The translations under genes and the position numbers were made by a program. The notes below the pieces were generated by a model. The model had not been told where the DNA came from, searched no databases, and was given only the letters and a program-made list of their open reading frames with translations. A stretch of DNA of 20,028 nt from an uncultured Opitutia bacterium (GTDB lineage Bacteria; Verrucomicrobiota; Verrucomicrobiia; Opitutales; UBA953). Each line of letters opens with the position of its first letter. Position 1 is the stretch's first letter. Location: NCBI GenBank assembly GCA_903882335.1, contig CAIRWP010000087.1:1-20028 (forward strand), in the 5' to 3' direction. Positions 13,870 through 20,028 of this stretch are shown piece by piece.

Positions 13870-15012
13870 TCAGTAGACGTCGCGCTGGTAGCGGCCGTCC
13901 TTCTTGAGCTGCTTGACCCACTCCCCGGCGGCCTCGGGCGTCATCCCGCCCTGCTCGGCCACGAGGGCGTGCAGCGCGGCGTCGACGTCCTTGGCCATGC
14001 GCTTGGCGTCGCCGCAGACATAGAAATAGGCGCCTTGCTGGAGCCACTTCCAGAGCTCGGTCGCCTGCTCGCGCATGCGGTCCTGTACGTAGACCTTGGC
14101 GGCCTGGTCGCGCGAGAAGGCCGTGTCGAGGCGGGTCAGCGTGCCCGCCTTCAGGTGGGCCGCCCACTCGTCGGCGTAGAGGAAGTCATGGTCCTTGCGC
14201 TGGTCACCGAAGAACAGCCAGTTGAGTCCCTTCGCGCCGCGGGCGGCGCGATCCATGACGAAACTGCGGAACGGCGCGACGCCGGTACCGGGGCCGACCA
14301 TGATGACCGGGGCGTTGTCGTCGGCCGGCAGGCCGAAGTGGGATTCGGCGACGAAGATCGGCAGGTCGGGCTCGTTCAGACGAGCGCGGTCGGCGAGGAA
14401 ACTGGAGCAGACGCCCTCGCGGGCGCGACCGTTGGTCTCGTAACGGACGACCGCGACGGTCAAGTGAATCTCATCCGGGTACTTCGACGGGGCCGAGGAG
14501 ATGGAATACAGGCGCGGCATCAGCTTGCGCTGGAGCTCGACCCATTCCTGGGCGGACGGGCGGGCCGACGGAAACTCCTCGAACAGGTCGATGAATTCAC
14601 GTTGCTCCAACCAAGCCTTCTTCTTCTCGGGATCGACCTCGGCCAGACGGGCGGCTAGGGCCTCTTTCTGGGCAGGATCGGTCGCCCGGTCATGCAGGAG
14701 TTGGACGAACTTATAGGTCGGCCCGTTCAGCGCCACGCGCCGGGAAAGCGCCTCGCGCAGGGGGATCGCCGACGGGTCCTTGGGGATGGTGACGGCTTCA
14801 TCGCCCGCGAAACCAGCGGCTCGCAGCAAGGCCGCGACGGCCGCAGGGTTATTGGTCGGGAAGACCCCAAGAGAATCCCCACACTTATAGGTCAAACCGC
14901 TCCCCTGAAGGGAGACCGAGAAATGCTGGGTATCCTTCTGGCTGGCGAGCGAACTGAGCCGACGACGATCGACCAGCGAGGCAGGGAAAGGGTTGTTCTT
15001 ATCGAAGGCCAC
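13870..15012 (-). CDS. FAD/NADPH-binding flavoprotein reductase (sulfite reductase alpha / CPR-like) lacking a flavodoxin domain
   Basis: A cytosolic diflavin-reductase-type protein of about 380 residues that would pass electrons from NADPH through FAD. It has the FAD motif RLYSISSAPSKYPDEIHLTV, then GVCSSFLAD, the NADP-binding VGPGTGVAPFRSF, and YVQDRM with YFYVCGDAKRMAKDV, ending in an aromatic residue (RDVY) that could stack on FAD. The FMN-binding flavodoxin domain of full-length CysJ or P450 reductase is missing, and no hemoprotein gene adjoins. The GTG at 15012 (MAFDKNNPFPASLVDRR) is chosen. The frame can also begin at a TTG at 15060, but that TTG lies in a TTGCCA box like the promoter boxes of neighbouring genes. 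The electron acceptor is unknown. Confidence 0.85.
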   Translation of the reverse strand: MAFDKNNPFPASLVDRRRLSSLASQKDTQHFSVSLQGSGLTYKCGDSLGVFPTNNPAAVAALLRAAGFAGDEAVTIPKDPSAIPLREALSRRVALNGPTYKFVQLLHDRATDPAQKEALAARLAEVDPEKKKAWLEQREFIDLFEEFPSARPSAQEWVELQRKLMPRLYSISSAPSKYPDEIHLTVAVVRYETNGRAREGVCSSFLADRARLNEPDLPIFVAESHFGLPADDNAPVIMVGPGTGVAPFRSFVMDRAARGAKGLNWLFFGDQRKDHDFLYADEWAAHLKAGTLTRLDTAFSRDQAAKVYVQDRMREQATELWKWLQQGAYFYVCGDAKRMAKDVDAALHALVAEQGGMTPEAAGEWVKQLKKDGRYQRDVY

Positions 15013-15079
15013 GGCGAAAAAAGGTATGTCCGCAGGATGGGCAGCCGATGGTATTGGCAACCCTCTTTTGAGCCGAGGG

Positions 15080-15760
15080 CTACTTCCAGACCTTCACCCA
15101 GTCCACCTCGACGTCATCCGGCAGCTTCGACGGGACGAGATCCTTACGCTCGAAATCCGAGACCCAGTGGGCGAGATTCACATGCATCGCTTCCTTCACC
15201 TCGGGTTTGTCGAGCTTATGTACGGCCCTGCCGTTGAAGTACCAGGTGTAGGCCTTCTCGGTCCAGAGGAAGCCGTAGGTATTGAACCCCTTCGACACCT
15301 GACCGGGCTTGAGGACGAGGTCCGTCTTCACCGGGCGAAGTTCCCGCACACCCTTGCTATCCCCCACCTTGGCCCAGGGGACGAGTTTATCTTCCCCGAA
15401 ACACTCGTAATAGAGCGTGGCCGCCGGCGGCTCAGCGGTAACCTTGTTGCGCAACATAAAGCCGCCGTGATGCCCGCGCTGGGCGTTGAACCGGATGGAG
15501 GCCTCAAAGTAACCGAAGGCCTGGGTGAACTTATCGCGGGTACTCACCCCAGAGCCCTGCCAGCCATCGGGACGCTCGGTCAGCGCAATGACCAACTTGC
15601 CGGCCTTGAGCGAGACCGCCGCAGGCCCGCCCTCGAAGGTCCACTTGGCCGGGTCGAGGGCCGCGCCATCGAATTCCTCCGAGAAGGCCAGCTTCAGCTT
15701 GGACGTAGGGTCGGCCGCGACAGCGACCAACGGCAGGATACAATAAAGGAGGCGGCGCAT
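15080..15760 (-). CDS. Secreted GH16-like (laminarinase-fold) protein A, catalytic motif degraded
   Basis: The 226-residue exported protein has signal peptide MRRLLYCILPLVAVAA and one concanavalin-like GH16 domain. The opening KLAFSEEFDGAALDPAKWTF, the central GYFEASIRF and the ending TYGFLWTEKAYTWYFNGRAVHKL ... DVEVDWVKVWK are classic GH16 landmarks. At the place of the catalytic ExDxxE motif it reads AATLYYECFG. By eye the nucleophile Glu is Ala and the middle Asp is Leu, while the acid/base Glu (E119) remains. Glycosidase activity is therefore doubtful; carbohydrate binding is a reasonable alternative. The ATG at 15760 is chosen because the signal peptide mirrors its paralogue; a GTG at 15778 overlaps the upstream stop. 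It lies 14 bases after paralogue B. Confidence 0.85.
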   Translation of the reverse strand: MRRLLYCILPLVAVAADPTSKLKLAFSEEFDGAALDPAKWTFEGGPAAVSLKAGKLVIALTERPDGWQGSGVSTRDKFTQAFGYFEASIRFNAQRGHHGGFMLRNKVTAEPPAATLYYECFGEDKLVPWAKVGDSKGVRELRPVKTDLVLKPGQVSKGFNTYGFLWTEKAYTWYFNGRAVHKLDKPEVKEAMHVNLAHWVSDFERKDLVPSKLPDDVEVDWVKVWK

Positions 15761-15774
15761 GGCAAGGAAAGGGG

Positions 15775-16470
15775 TCACTTCCAGACCTTAACCCAGTCGA
15801 TCTGCAAAGGCTCCGGACCATTCGTCGGGTCCATGAATTCCTTCACCTTGCCTCCCTCGGCGGTGTGGTGGCAGAACTCCAAGAACATCGGGGTGGTCGG
15901 GGTGGTCTTCAGCTCCAGTCGGTGGACCTTCTTCCCATCGACATACCACTCGAAGAACTTCGGGGTCCAATGGACGCCGTAGGTGTGGAACTTCTTATAG
16001 GAGGCACCGCCGTCGAAATCGATGCCGTGCTTGACCGGCCGGAGCATGCGGAGCCCGGTGTTGTCGGCCACCTGGGCGCCGGGGACGATGACATCGTCGC
16101 CATGACCATCGAAGAAGAGCCGGGCCGACGGCGGCTCGTCGAGGCTGGCATTGCGCACCTCGAAACGGCCGGACCGGCCCTTGGTCTGCAGCATCCGGAC
16201 CGAAGCCTCGAAGTAGCCGCTGACCTGGCTGAACTTGCGGGCCGAGTTCAGGGTGCTGCTGATCCAGAGGCCGGGCTCCTTCCCCGGGAGCAGATTCAGG
16301 TTGGCCTTGCCGTCCTTGATCGTGACGGAGTGGTGGACGTTCCACTTGGTCGCATCGATCTCGGGGGCGTTGAACTCGTCCGACCAGGTGAGCTTCATCT
16401 GGGAGTTGGGCGCGGCCGAGACGGCGAGCGGCAGCAGGCTCAGGAGGGCGAGGTGGCGAAGGCGTCGCAT
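15775..16470 (-). CDS. Secreted GH16-like protein B, catalytic motif degraded
   Basis: A 231-residue exported paralogue of the next gene, with signal peptide MRRLRHLALLSLLPLAVSAA. GH16 landmarks are KLTWSDEFNAPEIDATKW, VSGYFEASVRM, FHTYGVHWTPKFFEWYVDGKKVHRL and the ending LQIDWVKVWK. The catalytic-motif position reads ARLFFDGHGDD: the nucleophile aligns with Ala, the middle Asp with Leu, and the acid/base Glu with Asp121. A shared LRPVK segment after the motif (142-148) is absent from canonical enzymes as I know them. The start at 16470 is fixed by the signal peptide. A TTGCCA box 40 bases upstream matches the fabG promoter region over 19 bases. The pair is probably one operon from tandem duplication; ligand unknown. 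Confidence 0.85.
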   Translation of the reverse strand: MRRLRHLALLSLLPLAVSAAPNSQMKLTWSDEFNAPEIDATKWNVHHSVTIKDGKANLNLLPGKEPGLWISSTLNSARKFSQVSGYFEASVRMLQTKGRSGRFEVRNASLDEPPSARLFFDGHGDDVIVPGAQVADNTGLRMLRPVKHGIDFDGGASYKKFHTYGVHWTPKFFEWYVDGKKVHRLELKTTPTTPMFLEFCHHTAEGGKVKEFMDPTNGPEPLQIDWVKVWK

Positions 16471-16481
16471 GGGGGTGCACC

Positions 16482-16511
16482 CATTCGAACCCAAATCCGA
16501 CGGGTGGCAAG
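16482..16511 (-). promoter_or_regulatory. Candidate promoter of the GH16-like pair (TTGCCA box)
   Basis: TTGCCA (16510-16505), 17 bases, CGAATG (16487-16482), then 11 bases to the ATG. Its 19-base context is shared, with one mismatch, with the fabG promoter region. Confidence 0.42.
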
Positions 16512-16535
16512 CGGGATGAGCCCGCCGGGCGCCCC

Positions 16536-17240
16536 TCAGGCCCCGAAAATCTCGTCGATTTCCTTGCGGCTCAGGGGGCGGCAATCGCCAAGCGGCATCT
16601 TCCGGAGGACCAGGCCCCCGATCTGGAAGCGGGACAGGACCTTCACATGGAAACCGAAAATCTCGAGCAGACGCCGGATCTCGCGCTTGCGCCCCTGGTC
16701 GAGGTGGATCTCAAGGCGGGTCGGGTCTTCCGGGTGGCGGATGACTTTCTTGAAGCGCAGCATCTCGCCTTCCTCGACGGCGCCCTTGAGCAGGCGGGGC
16801 GTCAGGGTCGGGTCGTAGTCGCGGTTCAAGGTGATCTCGTAGCGCTTGATGATACCGCCCGAGGGATGCATCACCTTGTTCGCGAGCGCGCCGTCGTTGG
16901 TCAGCAGAAGCAGGCCTTCGGAATCCTTGTCGAGGCGACCGACGCAGAAGAGACGCAGCGGACGGTACTCCGGCGGCACCATGTCGAAGACGGTCTGACC
17001 GCCATGGGAGTCGTCGTTGGTGCAGAGAAAACCGCGCGGCTTGTTCATCATCAGCACGACGGTCCGGGCGAGCGGCTTGATGTGCTGCCCCTGGCACTTG
17101 ACCACGTCGACGGCGGGATCGACCGGCTGGCCGGTGACCGCGACTTTGCCGTTGATGATAACCTCGCCGCCCGCGACCAGGCGCTCCGCCTCCCGGCGGG
17201 AGCAGACTCCCGCCTGGGCGAGGAACTTGTGGATGCGCAT
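16536..17240 (-). CDS. RsuA/RluB/RluE/RluF-family rRNA pseudouridine synthase
   Basis: The enzyme converts uridine to pseudouridine in rRNA in the cytosol. The 234-residue protein has an N-terminal S4 domain (MRIHKFLAQAGVCSRREAER, VIINGKVAVTGQPV), the linker MMNKPRGFLCTNDD, and the catalytic GRLDKDSEGLLLLTNDG with Asp104. The closing RKREIRRLLEIFGFHVKVLSRFQIGGL is typical of the RsuA/RluB branch. Within that branch it looks most like RluB, but RluE, RluF and RsuA cannot be excluded. The ATG at 17240 fits the family's N-terminus. A GTG at 17258 would add MPDEGP and has a TTGTCT box 40 bases upstream, so the start is not settled. It diverges from folD across about 120 bases. Confidence 0.93.
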   Translation of the reverse strand: MRIHKFLAQAGVCSRREAERLVAGGEVIINGKVAVTGQPVDPAVDVVKCQGQHIKPLARTVVLMMNKPRGFLCTNDDSHGGQTVFDMVPPEYRPLRLFCVGRLDKDSEGLLLLTNDGALANKVMHPSGGIIKRYEITLNRDYDPTLTPRLLKGAVEEGEMLRFKKVIRHPEDPTRLEIHLDQGRKREIRRLLEIFGFHVKVLSRFQIGGLVLRKMPLGDCRPLSRKEIDEIFGA

Positions 17241-17328
17241 GGGTCCTTCGTCGGGCACGCCCTACCCTTGGGGCCTTTCCGCCCGCAGGGCGAGACAATC
17301 ACGCGGCGACCCGCGGACGGACTTTTTC

Positions 17329-17357
17329 TCGCCCTCGGGCTCGGGTTCGTCCTACTA
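17329..17357 (+). promoter_or_regulatory. Candidate folD promoter
   Basis: TCGCCC (17329-17334), 17 bases, CTACTA (17352-17357), then 5 bases to the ATG. It is a one-mismatch variant of the TTGCCC box at the same distance (34 bases) as elsewhere. The gap 17259-17328 shows nothing else recognisable. Confidence 0.33.
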
Positions 17358-17362
17358 GGCCC

Positions 17363-18229
17363 ATGCGCCTTATCGACGGAAACGCCATCGCCCAGCAGGT
17401 CCTTGCCGAAGTCAAGGCCCGCGTCGCCCAGCTCGCCCCGGTCGTCCCCCACGTCGCGTTCGTCCGCGTGGGCGAAGATCCCGCCTCGGTCTCCTACGTC
17501 ACCAAGAAGCAGAAGACCGCCGCCGAGGTCGGGATGAAGGCCAGCCTCCAGCTCTTCCCCGAGACGGTGACTAAGGAAGAACTCTTCCGCCACCTCGACG
17601 CCCTCAATGCCGACTCCTCGGTCCATGGCATCCTGATCCAGGCCCCGCTGCCAAAGCACCTGCCCGAGACGGAGGTCTTCAACCGCGTGTCCCCGGACAA
17701 GGACGTCGACGGCTTCGGCACGCAGAGCATCGGCCGCCTCGTGCAGGAACTACCCGGCGCCTTCGCGGCCTGCACCCCCGCCGGCGTGATTGAGCTCCTG
17801 CGCCGCTCCGGCGTCGAGACCGCCGGCAAGCACGCCGTGGTCGTCGGCCGCTCGCTCATCGTGGGCAAGCCCGCGGCCGCCCTGCTCCTCGCCAAAGGCT
17901 GCGACTGCACCGTGACCATCGCGCATTCGCGCACGCGGGACCTCGCCGGCATCGTCCGCCAGGCCGACATCGTGGTCGCCGCGATTGGCAAGCCCCGCTT
18001 CATCACCGCCGACATGGTCAAGCCCGGCGCGGTCGTCATCGACGTCGGCATCAACCGCGTGCCCGACGCCACCAAGAAGACCGGCTACCGCATCGTCGGG
18101 GACGTGGATTTCGACGCCGTGTCCCCTCTCTGCGAAGCCATCACGCCCGTCCCGGGCGGCGTGGGACCGATGACAGTGGCTATGCTGATGAAGAATACGG
18201 TCGACGCCTGCGTGCGCCAGCGTGGCTGA
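17363..18229 (+). CDS. folD: Bifunctional methylenetetrahydrofolate dehydrogenase / methenyltetrahydrofolate cyclohydrolase
   Basis: FolD interconverts 5,10-methylene-, 5,10-methenyl- and 10-formyl-tetrahydrofolate in cytosolic one-carbon metabolism. The 288-residue protein has the usual length and motifs. VRVGEDPASVSYVTKKQKTAAEVG contains the catalytic Tyr45 and Lys49. The folate-site QAPLPKHL and DKDVDGF follow, then the NADP-binding VVGRSLIVGKPAA and the C-terminal PVPGGVGPMTVAMLM. The ATG at 17363 gives MRLIDGNAIAQQVL. The RDD protein gene overlaps its stop by 8 bases, so folD leads a three-gene unit. Confidence 0.97.
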   Translation: MRLIDGNAIAQQVLAEVKARVAQLAPVVPHVAFVRVGEDPASVSYVTKKQKTAAEVGMKASLQLFPETVTKEELFRHLDALNADSSVHGILIQAPLPKHLPETEVFNRVSPDKDVDGFGTQSIGRLVQELPGAFAACTPAGVIELLRRSGVETAGKHAVVVGRSLIVGKPAAALLLAKGCDCTVTIAHSRTRDLAGIVRQADIVVAAIGKPRFITADMVKPGAVVIDVGINRVPDATKKTGYRIVGDVDFDAVSPLCEAITPVPGGVGPMTVAMLMKNTVDACVRQRG

Positions 18230-18815
18230 GCGTCCTCCGCCCCTCCCGCCCGTCCCCGCCGGCCTCTGGTGGCGGACCTTCGCGGCGTTGGCCGACGTCC
18301 TCCCGCTGCTTGTGCTGAGCTGGTGGCTGGCGGTCCGGCTCGCGGGGCCGGACGAACTGACCGCGCTCACGACGGTCGGCGCGTTCTACGACCAGTTGCA
18401 GACCCTTTCGCTACAGTCGCAAAGGACCGGCTCCACGGCCGCGCTGTGGGACCTGGCCCTCCACCCGCCCGAGGCGACGCTCCAAGCGTACGCGCTCTGG
18501 CTCGGCTTCCTCGGCACGGTCTCGTTCTGCGTGGTCGGCGGGGCGCTCACCGCCCAGGAATGGCTCGGCCAGGGCCGCACCCTCGGCAAGCGGATCTTCC
18601 ACCTCCGCTCCATCGACGTCACCACGGGCGAAGCCCCGGGCTTCCTGCCGGCCCTGCTGCGCTCGGCCTGGAAAACGGCCTTCCTCTGCCTGCCGAACCC
18701 GCTCTTCACCCTGCTCGGGATCGTGAACGCCCACGTGCCGCTTTTCCGGAAAGATCGTCGCGCCTGGCATGACCTCTGGACCCGCACTCAGATCGTCGAG
18801 GACGACCGCCGCTGA
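18222..18815 (+). CDS. RDD-family membrane protein
   Basis: The 197-residue inner-membrane protein belongs to the RDD family, whose members are mostly uncharacterised; some have been linked to ion transport. The N-terminal signature WWRTFAALADVLPLLVLSWW holds the conserved Arg and Asp of the first helix (about 17-40). A second membrane segment is at about 88-108 (YALWLGFLGTVSFCVVGGAL). The family core GRTLGKRIFHLRSIDVTTGE follows, then a short hydrophobic stretch (about 144-165) and the closing KDRRAWHDLWTRTQIV with the third conserved Asp. It starts with GTG at 18222 inside the folD stop region, implying translational coupling. No functional link with folD is evident. Confidence 0.9.
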   Translation: MAERPPPLPPVPAGLWWRTFAALADVLPLLVLSWWLAVRLAGPDELTALTTVGAFYDQLQTLSLQSQRTGSTAALWDLALHPPEATLQAYALWLGFLGTVSFCVVGGALTAQEWLGQGRTLGKRIFHLRSIDVTTGEAPGFLPALLRSAWKTAFLCLPNPLFTLLGIVNAHVPLFRKDRRAWHDLWTRTQIVEDDRR

Positions 18816-18823
18816 CTCCGAGC

Positions 18824-19708
18824 ATGAAGGCCGCCTGTCTCATCCTCAGCACCCTGCCGGCGCTCCGGGCCGCTGACCTCCCCTTGCCCCCGCTGGTGGA
18901 GGGCCCACCCGCGGCCGGGCGGCGGGTCACGGTCACCGCGCCAGAATACGCCGGGACGCAGGTGCGCCATCTGCTCGCTCTCCCCGATGACTGGACCCCG
19001 GATTGGAAGGCCCGCGGCAAAAGCTGGCCGGTCATCGCCGAGTACACCGGCAACTATTTCCCGACCTCCGGCTCGACGGGCGAGGTCGAAGGTGCCGGCC
19101 TCGGCTACGGCGTGGCGCGGGGCCGGGCCCTCTGGATCGTCCTACCCTACGTCGCGAAGGACCGGCGGAAGAACGAGGTGACCTGGTGGGGTGACGTCGA
19201 AGCGACCGTCGGCTACGCCAAGACCAACCTCCCCCGAATCTGCGCCGAGTTCGGGGGCGACGCCAAGCGGGTCGTGCTCTGCGGCTTCTCCCGCGGCGCC
19301 ATCGGCGTCTCTTTCCTCGGCCTGCATGACGACGAGATCGCCGGGCTCTGGTGCGGCTTCTGGGCCCACGACCATTTCGATGGCGTCCAGGCCTGGAGCG
19401 CACCTTGGGGCGCCCCGCTCGCGCGCTACCGCGCGGAAGCCGCTGTCCGGCTGCGTCGCCTACAGGACCGACCCGTCCTGATCAGCCAGGGCCACCCTGG
19501 CGAGCAGGCCCGGGAGTTCGTCGCGCCCATCGTCCCGAAAAACGTCGACTACCTGACGGTCGACATGACGGCGCTCTACGGACCCTTCCCCAACCCGGCC
19601 GTCAAGCACCCGCACAACGACCGCTGGCCTTTGCGCGACGGGTCGGCGACCGCCTCCGCGCGGGCGTGGTTCGAGCGCGTGACGGCGACCGGAAAGCCCG
19701 CGAAGTAA
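18824..19708 (+). CDS. Secreted alpha/beta-hydrolase-fold protein (esterase-like)
   Basis: A 294-residue exported hydrolase with signal peptide MKAACLILSTLPALRAA. The nucleophile elbow GFSRG places Ser156, preceded by a strand (KRVVLCGFSRGAIG) as the fold requires. An N-terminal strand WPVIAEYTGNYFP likely forms the oxyanion-hole region. A His in VKHPHNDRW (262 or 264) is the best candidate for the catalytic His. The acid residue is not clear, possibly in the AHDHFDG or VDMTALYG regions. The overall plan resembles PHB-depolymerase or feruloyl-esterase-like secreted enzymes, but the substrate is unknown. The ATG at 18824 is 8 bases after the RDD stop, making it the third gene of the folD unit. 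No Shine-Dalgarno sequence is seen. Confidence 0.88.
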   Translation: MKAACLILSTLPALRAADLPLPPLVEGPPAAGRRVTVTAPEYAGTQVRHLLALPDDWTPDWKARGKSWPVIAEYTGNYFPTSGSTGEVEGAGLGYGVARGRALWIVLPYVAKDRRKNEVTWWGDVEATVGYAKTNLPRICAEFGGDAKRVVLCGFSRGAIGVSFLGLHDDEIAGLWCGFWAHDHFDGVQAWSAPWGAPLARYRAEAAVRLRRLQDRPVLISQGHPGEQAREFVAPIVPKNVDYLTVDMTALYGPFPNPAVKHPHNDRWPLRDGSATASARAWFERVTATGKPAK

Positions 19709-19726
19709 GCCGCCACCGACGGGCAC

Positions 19727-19755
19727 AAAAAAGCCCCGGGGATGAGCCGGGGCTT
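19727..19755 (-). terminator. Rho-independent terminator of the pnp gene
   Basis: AAGCCCCGG (19731-19739) pairs perfectly over 9 bp with CCGGGGCTT (19747-19755) around a 7-base loop. On the minus strand the hairpin is followed by six T (19732-19727). It lies 20 bases after the minus-strand stop at 19776. It could also slow plus-strand transcripts from the hydrolase gene, but that strand has no T-run. Confidence 0.88.
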
Positions 19756-19775
19756 GGTGCGGAAATCAGCCGGGA

Positions 19776-20028
19776 TCAGCCTTGGACGCCTTCGCTGTCA
19801 CCGCCGCGTTCGCGGAAGGGACGGCGCTCGCCGCGTTCCGGACGGTCGCCACGGGGGCGGTCCATCGGCTTCGGGGCGGGGGCGTACTCGCGACCTTCCT
19901 TCTCGGCGATGGCGGCGCGGCGCGAGAGGCGCACGCGACCCTTGTCGTCGATGCCGACGCACTTGACGATGATCTCGTCGCCGAGCTTGCAGATGTCCTC
20001 GACGCGCTCGACGCGCTGGTCGGCGAGC
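19776..20028 (-). CDS. pnp: Polyribonucleotide nucleotidyltransferase (PNPase), C-terminal S1 region; gene runs off the right edge
   Basis: Only the last 83 residues are present. They read LADQRVERVEDICKLGDEII and CVGIDDKGRVRLSRRAAI, the end of an S1 RNA-binding domain. The IDDKGRVRLS segment after VEDICKLGDE is the usual close of PNPase, the phosphorolytic 3'-5' exoribonuclease of RNA decay. After the S1 domain comes a ~40-residue Arg/Gly/Pro/Glu-rich tail (DRPRGDRPERGERRPFRERGG), probably a disordered RNA- or partner-binding extension. The stop at 19776 is followed by a strong terminator. Another S1 protein is possible because the catalytic core is outside the window, but the match to PNPase is good. 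Confidence 0.82.
   Translation of the reverse strand, partial: LADQRVERVEDICKLGDEIIVKCVGIDDKGRVRLSRRAAIAEKEGREYAPAPKPMDRPRGDRPERGERRPFRERGGDSEGVQG

Noticed and set aside
15013..15060. TTG start at 15060 for the flavoprotein reductase
   Set aside because: The TTG is part of a TTGCCA box like the promoter boxes of neighbouring genes, and the added 16 residues resemble nothing in the family. The choice of GTG at 15012 remains uncertain.

Overview
The window is GC-rich, protein-dense bacterial chromosome with no tRNA, rRNA, insertion sequence or CRISPR array visible. The gene content suggests a member of the Verrucomicrobiota, probably near Opitutales: a secreted sulfatase, secreted GH16-like proteins, an M29 aminopeptidase, a ChrR-like cupin, and almost no Shine-Dalgarno sequences. 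This placement is inferred from content and style; no marker gene was compared.

Layout. Positions 1-876 (minus) hold groES and the 5' part of groEL. Positions 877-1818 hold an unusual block: a four-helix-bundle (23S-IVP/S23-type) gene between two arrays of an 8-bp repeat in opposite orientation. Positions 1819-4506 hold a TPR protein (minus) diverging from an aminopeptidase-pseudouridine synthase pair (plus). Positions 4513-7546 (minus) hold a membrane-anchored unknown, a CDF metal transporter and a sulfatase. Diverging from these, 7646-9891 (plus) holds a thioesterase, a metallo-beta-lactamase-fold hydrolase, an unknown protein and a cupin. Positions 9914-17240 (minus) hold, in transcription order, an RsuA/RluB-type pseudouridine synthase, two GH16-like secreted paralogues, an FNR/CPR-type flavin reductase, fabG-acpP-fabF, and two secreted paralogues of unknown function. 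Positions 17363-19708 (plus) hold folD, an RDD membrane protein and a secreted alpha/beta hydrolase. A hairpin terminator then serves the 3' end of a minus-strand polynucleotide phosphorylase gene that runs off the window.

Most of the genes are housekeeping: protein folding, fatty acid synthesis, one-carbon metabolism, rRNA modification and RNA decay. Three things stand out. First, the four-helix-bundle gene in inverted 8-bp repeat arrays is a candidate undescribed element; it has lower GC than its neighbours and a clear Shine-Dalgarno sequence, which most of its neighbours lack. Second, a TTGCC/TTGGA box recurs 34-45 nt upstream of at least nine start codons, implying promoters that give leaderless or nearly leaderless mRNAs. 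Third, there are two pairs of secreted paralogues: GH16-like proteins whose catalytic motif is degraded, and proteins carrying secretin-like and GspC-like segments.
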